From assembly GCA_009885795.1 (NCBI GenBank), contig VFKA01000005.1:1-64000 (forward strand): a stretch of 64,000 nucleotides of DNA. Reading direction: 5' to 3'. Below the pieces are notes generated by a model, which was not told the DNA's origin, made no database searches, and saw nothing but the letters and a program-made list of their open reading frames with translations. The position numbers and the translations under genes were made by a program. Positions 55,865 through 64,000 of this stretch are shown here, in pieces (position 1 is the first letter of the stretch; the number at the start of each line of letters is the position of its first letter). The stretch comes from Rhodospirillales bacterium (GTDB lineage: Bacteria > Pseudomonadota > Alphaproteobacteria > Dongiales > Dongiaceae).

Positions 55865-56610
55865 TTGACCGCGTTGAACAGGCGGCCGAAGCGCGTGGCC
55901 AGCGGCCATTTCCAGAATTCCCACAACTCGGCGCCGCCGTCGGTCGAGAAAAACAAGAACTCGGCGCGGCCAACCAGATTCTCGACAGGAACGTACCCGA
56001 CCCGCCCCAGCACGCGGCTGTCTTGCGAATTGTCGCGATTGTCGCCCATCATGAAATAGTGGCCGGCGGGCACGACATACTCCTCCGTCTCATCCATGGC
56101 CTCGGTATCGCCGCGCTCGATGATCGGATGCCGGACGCCGTTCGGCAGGGTTTCCAGGTACTGGACGTACTGCGCGAAATCGCCATCGGGCCGCTCGTCG
56201 ATGTAGTCGGCGATGCGCTCGCGCCGGACCGGTTCTCCATTGATATGGAGTATGCCGCCATAGACCGCGATGCGGTCGCCCGGCAGGCCGATGATACGCT
56301 TGATGTAATCCGTGCTGTTGTCGGTGGGGAGCTTGAACACCGCCACGTCGCCCCGCTCGGGTTGCTCGAACCAGACCCGCCCCTCGAAGGCGGGCAGCGC
56401 GAAGGGCAAGGAATACCGGCTGTAGCCGTAGGAGGGCTTCGACACGAACAGATAGTCGCCGATCAGCAGCGTCGGGATCATCGATCCCGAGGGAATGTTG
56501 AAGGGCTCGTAGGCGAATGTGCGTACGCCCACCGCGATCAACACGGCGAAGACCATCGTACGGGCGGTCTCGCCCAGCCAGCTCGACTTTTGCGCCGCCA
56601 TTGCGGTCAT
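55861..56610 (-). CDS. lepB: Signal peptidase I
   Basis: A 249-residue membrane peptidase removing signal peptides. One N-terminal helix (about 18-31) precedes the Ser box PSGSMIPTLLIGDYLFVSK with catalytic Ser43. The Lys box is DYIKRIIGLPGDRIAVYGG with Lys104, and box E is MMGDNRDNSQDSRVLGRVGY. It sits between acpS and rnc as in many alphaproteobacteria. Confidence 0.96.
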   Translation of the reverse strand: MTAMAAQKSSWLGETARTMVFAVLIAVGVRTFAYEPFNIPSGSMIPTLLIGDYLFVSKPSYGYSRYSLPFALPAFEGRVWFEQPERGDVAVFKLPTDNSTDYIKRIIGLPGDRIAVYGGILHINGEPVRRERIADYIDERPDGDFAQYVQYLETLPNGVRHPIIERGDTEAMDETEEYVVPAGHYFMMGDNRDNSQDSRVLGRVGYVPVENLVGRAEFLFFSTDGGAELWEFWKWPLATRFGRLFNAVN

Positions 56611-56684
56611 CTCGTTAACTTGTTGAAAAATATGGGTTTAACAGAATCGTGTCGGCGCCATGGAGCCAGTCCGGCGCATGCCTG

Positions 56685-57128
56685 TCAAGCATGATCATCG
56701 CTCTCCAGGCGGTGGCGAGCTGCCGGCGCCGCGGTTGGCAGCGCCGAGATCACGACGATGGCCTGCGCCTGGGGATGATCGTCGGTGATGGATAGATCGA
56801 TCTGGGCCATCATGCCTGGCGGCGTCAACTCGCCGAGGCGCCGAAGCGCGCCCCCGGTCAGCGCCATCGTCGGTTTGCCGGACGGCAAATTGACCACGCC
56901 GAGATCGCGCCAGAAAACGCCGCGGCGAAAGCCGGTGCCAAGCGCCTTGGAACAGGCTTCCTTGGCGGCGAAGCGCTTGGCGTAGCTGGCCGCGCGCCCG
57001 GCGCGCCGGTCCGATTTCATGCGTTCGGTCTCGGTGAAGACGCGTTGAAGGAATTTTTCGCCGAAGCGCTCGATCGTGCGTTCGATGCGCCGGATGTCGA
57101 TGATGTCGCTGCCGATTCCAAGGATCAT
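56685..57128 (-). CDS. acpS: Holo-[acyl-carrier-protein] synthase
   Basis: A 147-residue phosphopantetheinyl transferase activating [23 protein letters not shown] contains the Mg-binding Asp, and [18 protein letters not shown] the second acidic site (KRFAAKEA). [10 protein letters not shown]-like [16 protein letters not shown] ends the domain, with a short extra tail. It comes 6 bases after the rsh stop. In many relatives pyrE and pdxJ lie between rsh and acpS; they are absent here. Confidence 0.95.
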   Translation of the reverse strand: MILGIGSDIIDIRRIERTIERFGEKFLQRVFTETERMKSDRRAGRAASYAKRFAAKEACSKALGTGFRRGVFWRDLGVVNLPSGKPTMALTGGALRRLGELTPPGMMAQIDLSITDDHPQAQAIVVISALPTAAPAARHRLESDDHA

Positions 57129-57134
57129 GAGGTC

Positions 57135-59282
57135 TTAGCCGCGCTGGCGTTCGACGGAATTGATCACCGGCGTCGCGCGCAAGGCCGCGATGATGTTGGT
57201 CAAGTGGCGGACGTCCTTCACCTGCACGTCGATCAAGATGTCGAAGAAATCGACCGAGCGATTGGTGATCTTGAGGTTCGAGATGTTGCCTTCGCTCCGG
57301 CCGATCACGGTCGAGAGGCTGCCGAGGCTCCCCGGCTCGTTGGCGATGACGACATGCAGGCGCCCGACATAATTCTGATCGTCGTCGATCGACCACGAAA
57401 CGTCGAGCCAGCGCTCCGGCTGGTCGCTGAAACTGTCGAGCGTTTCGCAGTCGATGGTATGGATGGTGACGCCCTTGCCGGTACTCACGATGCCGACGAT
57501 GCGCTCGCCCGGCAACGGATGGCAGCAACCGGCGAAATGCACCGCCATTCCGGGAATGAGGCCCGTGATCGGCACCGCGAGCCCCCGCTCCTTCTTGGCG
57601 CGCAGCCGCCGCCCCTCGAGAGACACGACTTTCGGCGACCGTCCCGGCGCGCGGATCGCCGGATAGACGGCGGCCACCACCTCATGGCCGGTCAGCATTC
57701 CTTCGCCGACCGCGGCGTGAATGTCCTCGACCTCGGCGGCCTTCAGCTTCTTCAAGACCCCTGCAATGGCCTTGTCGGTGTAGTCGTAACCGGCTTGGCG
57801 AAACGCCTTATGGAGGATCGACCGGCCGAGCTCGGCGTATTGCTCGTGTTGCTGGGTGCGGATGAAGCGGCGGATGCAGGCGCGCGCCTTGCCGGTGACC
57901 ACGAAACGCTCCCAGGTCGGCGATGGCGTCTGCGTTTTCGAGGTGACGATCTCGACCTGGTCGCCATTGGCGAGCTGGGTCCGCAGCGGCATGAGCCGGC
58001 CATTGATCTTGGCGCCGACGCATCGATTGCCGACTTGGGTGTGGACGTTGTAGGCGAAATCGACGGGCGTGGCGCCGCGCGGCAGGGCGACAAGCTCGCC
58101 CTTCGGCGTGAAGCAGAACACCTGGTCCTGGAACATCTCGAGCTTCGTATGCTCGAGAAATTCCTCGGGGCCCGCCGCATGATCGAGGATGTCCAGCAGT
58201 TCGCGCAGCCAGCGGTACTGCCGTCCCTCGAGCGCCATGCCGCTCGAGCCCTGCTTGTACTGCCAATGCGCGGCAACCCCGTACTCCGCGACATCGTGCA
58301 TCTCGGGCGTTCGAATCTGGGCTTCGATGCGCTGGCGCTCCGGCCCGATGATTCCGGTGTGGAGCGAGCGGTAATTGTTCGGCTTGGGGGTGCTGATGTA
58401 GTCCTTGAACCGGCCCGGAACCATCGAATACTTGCTGTGCAGCACGCCCAGCGCCTGGTAGCAGGCGCCGATATCGGGCACGACGATGCGAAACGCCATG
58501 ATGTCGGAAAGCTGCTCGAAGGCGATGTTCTTGCGCTGCATCTTGCGCCACATCGAGTAGGGCGATTTTTCCCGGCCCGAGACGGACGCTTCGATGCCGG
58601 CGTCCAGGAGTACCTTCTTCAACTCGTCGATCACGCGACCCACCACCCCACCGCCGGTTTCCCGCAAGAACGTGAGCCGCTTGGTGATCGACGCATCGGC
58701 GTCGGGATAGATTTCGACGAAGGCCAGGTTTTCCAGATCGTCCTTCAGGTGGTGGATGCCCATCCGCTCGGCGAGCGGCGCATAGATCTCCAGCGTTTCG
58801 AGCGCGACCCGCCGGCGTTTTTCCGGATCCTCGATATGGTGCAGCGTCTGCATGTTGTGCAGGCGGTCGGCCAATTTGACCAGCAGCACCCGAATGTCCG
58901 CCGACATGGCGAGCACGAGCTTGCGGAAATTCTCCGCGTGCTTGGTCTGGTCCGATTGCAGTTCGAGGCGCGACAGCTTGGTGACGCCGTCGACAAGGCG
59001 CGCGATTTCCTTGCCGAACAGCTTCTCGATCTGCTCCAGCGTCGTGTCGGTGTCCTCGACCGTATCGTGCAACAGGGCGGTGGCAATCGACGCGCCGTCG
59101 AGCTTCATGCGCGTCAGGATTTCCGCCACCTGCAAGGGATGCGAAAAATAGGGATCGCCGGACGCCCGCGCCTGGGACCCGTGCGCCTTCATCGAGAAGA
59201 CATAGGCGCGATTCAGAAGATCTTCATCCGCATTGGGATCGTAGGATTTGACCCGCTCGACCAATTCGTACTGGCGGATCAT
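57135..59282 (-). CDS. Bifunctional (p)ppGpp synthetase/hydrolase RelA/SpoT (Rsh)
   Basis: A 715-residue long RSH. The HD hydrolase domain has FSHPLQVAEILTRMKLD, the intact metal motif ATALLHDTVEDT and KLADRLHNM. The synthetase has GREKSPYSMWRKM, DIMAFRIVV and YISTPKPNNYRSLHTGI. TGS follows at about residue 385 (VFCFTPKGELVALPRGATPV). The C-terminus carries the zinc-finger cysteines in HFAGCCHPLPGERIVG and an ACT domain. Both catalytic halves look active, as expected for the single alphaproteobacterial Rsh. Confidence 0.95.
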   Translation of the reverse strand: MIRQYELVERVKSYDPNADEDLLNRAYVFSMKAHGSQARASGDPYFSHPLQVAEILTRMKLDGASIATALLHDTVEDTDTTLEQIEKLFGKEIARLVDGVTKLSRLELQSDQTKHAENFRKLVLAMSADIRVLLVKLADRLHNMQTLHHIEDPEKRRRVALETLEIYAPLAERMGIHHLKDDLENLAFVEIYPDADASITKRLTFLRETGGGVVGRVIDELKKVLLDAGIEASVSGREKSPYSMWRKMQRKNIAFEQLSDIMAFRIVVPDIGACYQALGVLHSKYSMVPGRFKDYISTPKPNNYRSLHTGIIGPERQRIEAQIRTPEMHDVAEYGVAAHWQYKQGSSGMALEGRQYRWLRELLDILDHAAGPEEFLEHTKLEMFQDQVFCFTPKGELVALPRGATPVDFAYNVHTQVGNRCVGAKINGRLMPLRTQLANGDQVEIVTSKTQTPSPTWERFVVTGKARACIRRFIRTQQHEQYAELGRSILHKAFRQAGYDYTDKAIAGVLKKLKAAEVEDIHAAVGEGMLTGHEVVAAVYPAIRAPGRSPKVVSLEGRRLRAKKERGLAVPITGLIPGMAVHFAGCCHPLPGERIVGIVSTGKGVTIHTIDCETLDSFSDQPERWLDVSWSIDDDQNYVGRLHVVIANEPGSLGSLSTVIGRSEGNISNLKITNRSVDFFDILIDVQVKDVRHLTNIIAALRATPVINSVERQRG

Positions 59283-59363
59283 GCCGTCGGCGTTCTCCGG
59301 GACAGCGCGGTCGTCGGCGGATCGGCCGGCGCCGATGGAACCGGGCGTAAGCGCGTTGCCGCC

Positions 59364-59777
59364 TTACTCTTCCCCCGGTGCAAGCTCGCCCCGGTCCGGC
59401 TCCTCGCCGGGAACCGGCTCCTCCTCGATCTCGCCTTCGATCGACATGTCGTCGAGAAGTTCGCCCTCGATCGGCCGCGTATCCATGAGGTCGTTGAGCA
59501 GTTCGGCGCCGCTGGCGGTAAAGCGCTCTTCTTCCTCCGGTTCCTCGGGCTCCGATTGCTTCTGCAGGCCTTGGACGAGCCCGGTGCGCAAGCCATCGAG
59601 CTCGACCGTCTTGTCGGCGATCTCGCGCAGCGCCACGACCGGGTTCTTGTCGTTGTCACGATCGATCGTCAGCGGTTCGCCGGCCGAGATCTGGCGCGCT
59701 CTCTGGGCCGCCAATAGGACGAGCTCGAACCGATTGGGAACTTGCATGACGCAATCTTCAACCGTGACTCGGGCCAT
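59364..59777 (-). CDS. rpoZ: RNA polymerase omega subunit
   Basis: A 137-residue omega subunit that chaperones beta-prime and links RNAP to ppGpp signalling. [32 protein letters not shown] and [12 protein letters not shown] are diagnostic. The roughly 60-residue acidic tail (EEPEEEERF to the end) is longer than in E. coli (about 90 residues) but usual for alphaproteobacteria. It lies upstream of rsh by 81 bases, a conserved pairing. Confidence 0.95.
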   Translation of the reverse strand: MARVTVEDCVMQVPNRFELVLLAAQRARQISAGEPLTIDRDNDKNPVVALREIADKTVELDGLRTGLVQGLQKQSEPEEPEEEERFTASGAELLNDLMDTRPIEGELLDDMSIEGEIEEEPVPGEEPDRGELAPGEE

Positions 59778-59858
59778 CGCTTGTCACTCTCCAGTGGCGG
59801 AACCTAAGCCGCGATCATAAAGGGGGAAAGGCCAGGAAACAAGGACTATCAATAGGTT

Positions 59859-60407
59859 CTATGTCGCTTCTCGCCCCGGTCCGGGGTTTCGCGGCGGTAT
59901 TGGGCCATCGTCCATCCGGCGCAGGGCCTGGCCCGGGGGAAGATCCGCCAACATCCGCCCGATTGTCCTGCCGGTCTCGGGGTGGCGCCATTCGGGCAGC
60001 AAATCGGCAAGCGGTTGAAGGACAAAGGCGCGCCCGGCAAGGCGGGGGTGGGGCAGGAGGGGTGGTTCGGGCCCAAGGTTAACCAGTTCGCCATAGGCAA
60101 TCAGGTCGAGGTCGACGGACCTTGCCTCGTCTCGAGCCTGCCGCCGGCGCCCGAGGGATTTCTCGGTTTCTTGCAACAGATTCAACAGGGCGGCCGGATC
60201 CAGGTCGGTATCGATCAGGGCTACCGCGTTGACAAACCAGGGTTGATCGGAAGCCGGGACCGGCGCGCTTTCATACCAGGGTGAGAGGGCGGCGATCCCC
60301 ATGCCGGCCCGGCCAAGCCGCCCGAGGGCGGCTTCGAGGGTCGCCCGCGGCGGCGAGCCGTCCAGACCAGGCAGATTGCCGCCAAGGCCGAGGATCGCGC
60401 GGGCCAT
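59859..60407 (-). CDS. folK: HPPK, 6-hydroxymethyl-7,8-dihydropterin pyrophosphokinase
   Basis: A 182-residue folate-biosynthesis kinase. ILGLGGNLPG, SPWYESAPVPASDQPWFVN, the HPPK signature RDEARSVDLDLIAYGE with the two Mg-binding Asp residues, and LPHPRLAGRAFVLQPLADL match the family. A 20-residue C-terminal tail is variable. No folP or folB is adjacent. It is divergent from the NYN gene. Confidence 0.94.
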   Translation of the reverse strand: MARAILGLGGNLPGLDGSPPRATLEAALGRLGRAGMGIAALSPWYESAPVPASDQPWFVNAVALIDTDLDPAALLNLLQETEKSLGRRRQARDEARSVDLDLIAYGELVNLGPEPPLLPHPRLAGRAFVLQPLADLLPEWRHPETGRTIGRMLADLPPGQALRRMDDGPIPPRNPGPGREAT

Positions 60408-60495
60408 GGGTCACCCGTTTTTTCTTGTTGGGCGCAAGGCGGCGGCTAACATGGGGCACTGCTCAGGGGTTTCTATTGCAACGGGAGTCATTTCC

Positions 60496-61101
60496 ATGGA
60501 ACTCAAATTTTATCCGGAAGACCGCATCGCCCTTTTCATCGACGGAGCCAACCTTTACATCGCCGCGCGCGCGCTCGGATTCAACATCGATTTCAAGCGC
60601 CTGCGCCAGCGTTTCGGCGAGGAGGGGCGCCTCGTCCGCGCCTTCTATTATACGGCGCTGACCGATGACCAGGACTATTCGCCATTGCGGCCGCTCGTCG
60701 ACTGGCTTTCCTATAATGGCTACACGGTCGTGACCAAGCCCACCAAGGAGTTCACCGACGCCTCGGGCCGGCGAAAGGTCAAGGGTAACATGGACATCGA
60801 GCTTGCGACCGACGTCCTCGAAATGGCGGAGCGCCTCGACCAAATCGTCATCTTCTCCGGCGATGGCGACTTTCGGCGCGTGGTCGAAGCGGTCCAGCGC
60901 AAGGGCGTGCGCGTAACCGTGGTCAGCACCAATCGATCGAACCCGCCCATGATGGCCGACGAGCTTCGCCGCCAGGCCGACAGTTTCATCGAACTCGACG
61001 ACATTGCCGACGAGATATCCCGCGCCCATGCGCCCCGCGAGCCGGCGCCCGATTTGCCAAGCCGGGGGCCGAGCTCGCCCGGCGAATTCGAAAACACGTG
61101 A
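60496..61101 (+). CDS. NYN-domain (LabA/DUF88-type) putative RNase
   Basis: A 201-residue PIN-like NYN-domain protein. The acidic sites are Asp16/Asn19 in IALFIDGANLYIAA, the Asp in NMDIELATDVLEMA and FSGDGDFRRVVEAVQRKG; the last part contains STNRSNPPMMADELRRQAD. Such proteins are thought to be Mg-dependent ribonucleases, but the target is unknown. An ATG at 60496 preceded by GGGAGTCATTTCC is used; the upstream reading frame overlaps folK. Its stop overlaps the GTG start of the uracil-DNA glycosylase gene. Confidence 0.9.
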   Translation: MELKFYPEDRIALFIDGANLYIAARALGFNIDFKRLRQRFGEEGRLVRAFYYTALTDDQDYSPLRPLVDWLSYNGYTVVTKPTKEFTDASGRRKVKGNMDIELATDVLEMAERLDQIVIFSGDGDFRRVVEAVQRKGVRVTVVSTNRSNPPMMADELRRQADSFIELDDIADEISRAHAPREPAPDLPSRGPSSPGEFENT

Positions 61102-61733
61102 ACGAACCGGGCGCCGATTGCCCGATCTGTCCGCGATTGGCGGCTTTTCGCGCCGCCGGCCGGCGAGCCGAGCCGGCTTGGCACAATTCACCGGTTTCGT
61201 CCTTCGGCGCGCTGTCGGCGCGCCTCCTCGTGGTCGGACTGGCGCCGGGCCTGCGCGGCGCCAATCGCACCGGCCGCCCGTTCACCGGCGACTACGCGGG
61301 CGACCTTCTCTACGGCACTTTGCAACGCCATGGATTCGCGGCCGGCTCATACGCCGCCGCCGCCGATGACGGATTTCAACTCCACGATTGCCGCGTCACC
61401 AACGCGGTTCGCTGCGTGCCGCCGGGAAACAAGCCGACTCCGGCCGAAATCGCCGCCTGCCGGCCGTTCCTGACGGCCGAACTGTCGTCCATGACGCGGC
61501 TGAGGGCAGTCCTTGCCTTGGGAACCATCGCGCACGACTCCGTGCTAAAGGCGCTTGGCCGGCGCCTTACCCTGTTCCGCTTCGCCCACGGCGCCAAACA
61601 CGAGATCGGCGGCCTCTTGCTCGCCGACAGCTATCACTGCTCGCGGCTCAACACCAACACCGGTCGGCTGACCCCGGACATGTTCGACCGGGTCGTGGCG
61701 GCTTTACGCGATTATCTCGACAGGGCGGCTTGA
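61098..61733 (+). CDS. Uracil-DNA glycosylase family 5 (UDGb-type)
   Basis: A 211-residue DNA glycosylase. An N-terminal CPICPRLAAF and the further cysteines suggest a 4Fe-4S site as in family 4/5 enzymes. Motif 1 is LAPGLRGANRTGRPFTGDYA, in which the catalytic Asp of family 1/4 is replaced, as in UDGb. CRVTNAVRCVPPGNKPTPAE is characteristic, and motif 3 is DSYHCSRLNTNTGRL. It should remove uracil or hypoxanthine from damaged DNA. The start is GTG in a GTGA overlap with the NYN gene. Confidence 0.87.
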   Translation: MNEPGADCPICPRLAAFRAAGRRAEPAWHNSPVSSFGALSARLLVVGLAPGLRGANRTGRPFTGDYAGDLLYGTLQRHGFAAGSYAAAADDGFQLHDCRVTNAVRCVPPGNKPTPAEIAACRPFLTAELSSMTRLRAVLALGTIAHDSVLKALGRRLTLFRFAHGAKHEIGGLLLADSYHCSRLNTNTGRLTPDMFDRVVAALRDYLDRAA

Positions 61734-61772
61734 AATGCCCAATGCCAAGTCCCGGAAACCTCGACCCAACCG

Positions 61773-61867
61773 CCATGCTTCGAGACGCCGCTTCGCGGCT
61801 CCTCAGCATGAGGTAACATTCCTCATCCTCATCCTGAGGAGGCCCGTAGGGCCGTCTCGAAGGATGG
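61773..61867. repeat. Inverted pair of family A palindromic repeats
   Basis: Unit 1 (61773-61813) is CCATGCTTCGAGACG...CTCCTCAGCATGAGG with inner stem GCCGCttcGCGGC. Unit 2 (61827-61867) is CCTCATCCTGAGGAGG...GTCTCGAAGGATGG with inner stem GGCCCgtaGGGCC. The pair occupies the gap between the convergent uracil-DNA glycosylase and smpB genes. Confidence 0.88.
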
Positions 61868-61897
61868 CCGCGGGTCTCGGGCTACCCGAAATTCGGT

Positions 61898-62371
61898 TTA
61901 ACCGCTCCGCTGGCGCAGCAGACGCGCGCGGTCGCGCTGCCAGTCGCGGGTCTTCTCCGCTTCGCGCTTGTCGACCTTGCGCTTGCCGCGCGCCAGCCCG
62001 AGTTCGACCTTGGCGATGCCGCGCTCGTTGAAGTAGATCGACAGCGGCACCAGGGTCATGCCTTCGCGCTGTATGGCGCCCCGGAGCCGATTGGCCTCGC
62101 GCTTGTGCAGCAGCAGCTTGCGCGGCCGAAGCGGCGCGTGGTTGAAACGGTTGGCGGATTCGTAAACCGGGATATGGGCATTCATCAGAAACAGCTCGCC
62201 ATCGCGATCGGTGGCATGGGCCTCGACGATGCTGGCGCGCCCGAGGCGGAGCGACTTCACTTCCGACCCTGTCAGCATCAGGCCGGCCTCGACCGTATCC
62301 TCGATGAAAAAATCGTGGCGCACCTTGCGGTTCTGCGCCGCCAGGCGACGAGCCGTTTCTCGGCTCCCCAT
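61898..62371 (-). CDS. smpB: SsrA-binding protein SmpB
   Basis: A 157-residue trans-translation factor guiding tmRNA to stalled ribosomes. [47 protein letters not shown] and the basic tail ([18 protein letters not shown]) are diagnostic. The ATG at 62371 lies 13 bases after the dapA stop. The reading frame upstream continues inside dapA and is not coding. The tmRNA gene is not in the window. Confidence 0.96.
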   Translation of the reverse strand: MGSRETARRLAAQNRKVRHDFFIEDTVEAGLMLTGSEVKSLRLGRASIVEAHATDRDGELFLMNAHIPVYESANRFNHAPLRPRKLLLHKREANRLRGAIQREGMTLVPLSIYFNERGIAKVELGLARGKRKVDKREAEKTRDWQRDRARLLRQRSG

Positions 62372-62384
62372 GAAATTTCGCGGC

Positions 62385-63260
62385 TCAGCCGGTAAGGCCG
62401 AGCCCCTCCAATGCCTTCTCGACCATTTGCTTGGCGCTGTCGCCGATCTCGCACAACGGCAAGCGCGTATCGGCCGTGCATTTGCCGAGCAGGCTCGCGG
62501 CATACTTGACCGGTCCGGGGCTCGTCTCCGAGAACAAGGCGCGGTGGAGCGGCAGCAGACGCTCGTTGATCGCCATGGCCCCGGCGAGATCGCCTTTTTG
62601 CCAGGCATCGTGCATGTCGGCGCAAAGCCGCGGCGCCACGTTGGCGGTCACCGAGATGCAGCCATGGCCGCCTTGGGCGAGGAATGGCAACGCCGTCCCG
62701 TCTTCGCCCGAGAGCTGACAGAATTGCGCACCCAGCTCGAGTTTCGTCCGCAGCGGGCGAACCAGATCCTGGGTGGCATCCTTGACGCCGACGATCCTTG
62801 GCAACGCCGCGAGCCGCGCCATGGTTTCAACCGACATATCGACGACCGATCGGGGGGGGATGTTGTAGATGACGATCGGCAGATCGACCGCGTCATGGAT
62901 CGCCTTGTAGTGGCGATACTGCCCCTCCGCGGTGGGCTTGTTGTAATAGGGCATGACGACGAGGGCCGCCGTTGCTCCCGCGGCCTGGGCATGACGGGTA
63001 AGGTCGATGGCCTCGGCGGTCGAGTTCGAGCCGGTGCCGGCCACGACCGGCACGCGCCCGCCGGCCGCCTCGACACATAATTCGACGATCCGCTTGTGCT
63101 CGTCATGGCTCAAGGTCGGCGATTCGCCCGTCGTGCCGCAAGGCACGAGCCCGTCCGTGCCCTGCGCTATCTGCCAGTGCACGAATTCGCTAAACGCCTT
63201 CCCGTCGATCGCGCCGTTCCGGAACGGCGTGATGAGGGCGACGAACGACCCCTTGAACAT
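62385..63260 (-). CDS. dapA: 4-hydroxy-tetrahydrodipicolinate synthase
   Basis: A 291-residue lysine/diaminopimelate pathway aldolase condensing pyruvate and aspartate semialdehyde. The Schiff-base Lys160 is in RIVGVKDAT and the Tyr132 in [28 protein letters not shown] and the [13 protein letters not shown] segment are standard. The ATG at 63260 gives the family start [13 protein letters not shown]. Divergent from the lytic transglycosylase gene. Confidence 0.96.
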   Translation of the reverse strand: MFKGSFVALITPFRNGAIDGKAFSEFVHWQIAQGTDGLVPCGTTGESPTLSHDEHKRIVELCVEAAGGRVPVVAGTGSNSTAEAIDLTRHAQAAGATAALVVMPYYNKPTAEGQYRHYKAIHDAVDLPIVIYNIPPRSVVDMSVETMARLAALPRIVGVKDATQDLVRPLRTKLELGAQFCQLSGEDGTALPFLAQGGHGCISVTANVAPRLCADMHDAWQKGDLAGAMAINERLLPLHRALFSETSPGPVKYAASLLGKCTADTRLPLCEIGDSAKQMVEKALEGLGLTG

Positions 63261-63397
63261 GGTTGGCTCCCGAGCGGCGGCCGGCTTCCGGCCGGCACGA
63301 CCGAGGGCACCATAGCCAGCGGAACCGGGGGCGGCAAGACGTTGACCGTGATATAAGACTCGGCGGTTCATTCGAGCGAGGAATGGGGAGAGGTCGC

Positions 63398-64000
63398 ATG
63401 GCCTGGAGCGCGCGGGGATTTGTTCTGGCCGCGATCGGGGTTTCGTTGCTGAGCCTCGCCCTGTCGGCGCCGGCGGCGGCCCACGGCCTCGCCGCGCGCG
63501 ACAAGCAGTTCTACAAGTCCGCCTTCGCGGCGGTGGAGAAGGATCGCTGGACCGAGGCCGCGCGGTTGGCTGGGAAAGCCAAGAACCGGCTTCCGGCCAA
63601 GATCATCCACTGGCTTGACCTGACGCGCCCAGGGCCGGGACGGTCGTTCGAGGATTATCGACGGTTCATCGAAGCCAATCCGCACTGGCCGAAACAAGCC
63701 GAGCTGCTGGCGCAGGCCGAGCGGGCGATGTCGGATGGATTGCCGGGTGCGGCCGTGATCGCCTGGTTCGGCGCGCGCGAGCCGGCCACGCTGGAAGGCA
63801 GCATGCGCCTGGCGCGGGCGCTGATGGATGCCAAGGATAAGGCGCGCGCGGAAGCCCTGTTGCGCCGCGGCTGGGTCGAGTTCGACGGCCTTGAGGCGAC
63901 CGAAAAGGCTTTTCTCCGACGCCATGCCGCGCTGCTCCAACCCGAGCACCATGTCCGGCGCCTGGACCGCCTGCTTTGGGAGGAAGAAACCGAGGCGGCG
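63398..64000 (+). CDS. Lytic murein transglycosylase, N-terminal part (runs off the window)
   Basis: The reading frame stays open to the last base (201 codons). A signal peptide (about residues 1-27, ending APAAAHG) is followed by an all-helical, Slt70-like U-shaped domain: FIEANPHWPKQAELLAQAER and RRGWVEFDGLEATEKAFLRRH. The catalytic SLT domain would lie beyond the window. Position divergent from dapA is common for soluble lytic transglycosylases in alphaproteobacteria. The ATG at 63398 has GGGGAGAGG upstream. Confidence 0.8.
   Translation, partial: MAWSARGFVLAAIGVSLLSLALSAPAAAHGLAARDKQFYKSAFAAVEKDRWTEAARLAGKAKNRLPAKIIHWLDLTRPGPGRSFEDYRRFIEANPHWPKQAELLAQAERAMSDGLPGAAVIAWFGAREPATLEGSMRLARALMDAKDKARAEALLRRGWVEFDGLEATEKAFLRRHAALLQPEHHVRRLDRLLWEEETEAA

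Overview
The window is a GC-rich, gene-dense chromosomal segment of an alphaproteobacterium. I infer something near the Rhodospirillales or Rhizobiales; no 16S is present to settle it. Supporting signs are the rpiB-glyA-nrdR order, a MucR/Ros regulator, an LdtR-type MarR protein, a SAM-II riboswitch, a Mg-type HemB, the rsh-acpS-lepB-rnc-era-recO block, and a dapA/smpB/UDG/NYN/folK/rpoZ neighbourhood. No rRNA, tRNA, CRISPR array, prophage or transposase gene was seen.

Layout. 0-3 kb: rpiB-glyA-nrdR on the minus strand, with a divergent mucR-like gene. 3-9 kb: a complete branched-chain amino acid type ABC transporter (livK, a DUF6867-like small membrane protein, livF, livG, livM, livH). 9-12.4 kb: a PhnD-type periplasmic binding protein translationally coupled to a sensor histidine kinase and a tiny conserved protein. 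12.5-25 kb: an accessory catabolic region with glutaryl-CoA dehydrogenase, three PhyH-type dioxygenases, a second SHMT-family enzyme, a GntR regulator, a TRAP transporter, an atypical enolase-superfamily enzyme, an SDR dehydrogenase and an Fe-type alcohol dehydrogenase. 25-27.3 kb: LdtR and two valine-degradation enzymes. 27.3-29.6 kb: a SAM-II riboswitch with an intrinsic terminator, followed by osmC and metY. 29.6-44 kb: hemB, a cyanophycinase-like lipoprotein, two alpha/beta hydrolases, an EamA exporter, an orphan nitrile-hydratase accessory protein, a type III PLP decarboxylase, a CoA transferase coupled to a penicillin acylase, and a threonine dehydratase/CBS/CGL operon. 44-50 kb: motA, motB, bpt and a large RTX protein. 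50-64 kb: housekeeping genes from parC through the stringent-response/envelope/DNA-repair block to smpB, dapA and a truncated lytic transglycosylase.

How the genes work together. Sulfur metabolism appears twice: direct sulfhydrylation (metY, under SAM-II control with osmC) and reverse transsulfuration (cbs-cgl). The TRAP region looks like an uptake-plus-oxidation pathway for an unidentified organic acid or hydroxylated amine. In its left part an EctD-like dioxygenase gene overlaps an SHMT-family gene, which suggests a hydroxylase-aldolase pair.

Between operons lie several families of palindromic repeats. In the largest family both an outer and an inner hairpin stem change in a compensatory way between copies, which I regard as one of the strongest non-coding signals here together with the SAM-II switch.
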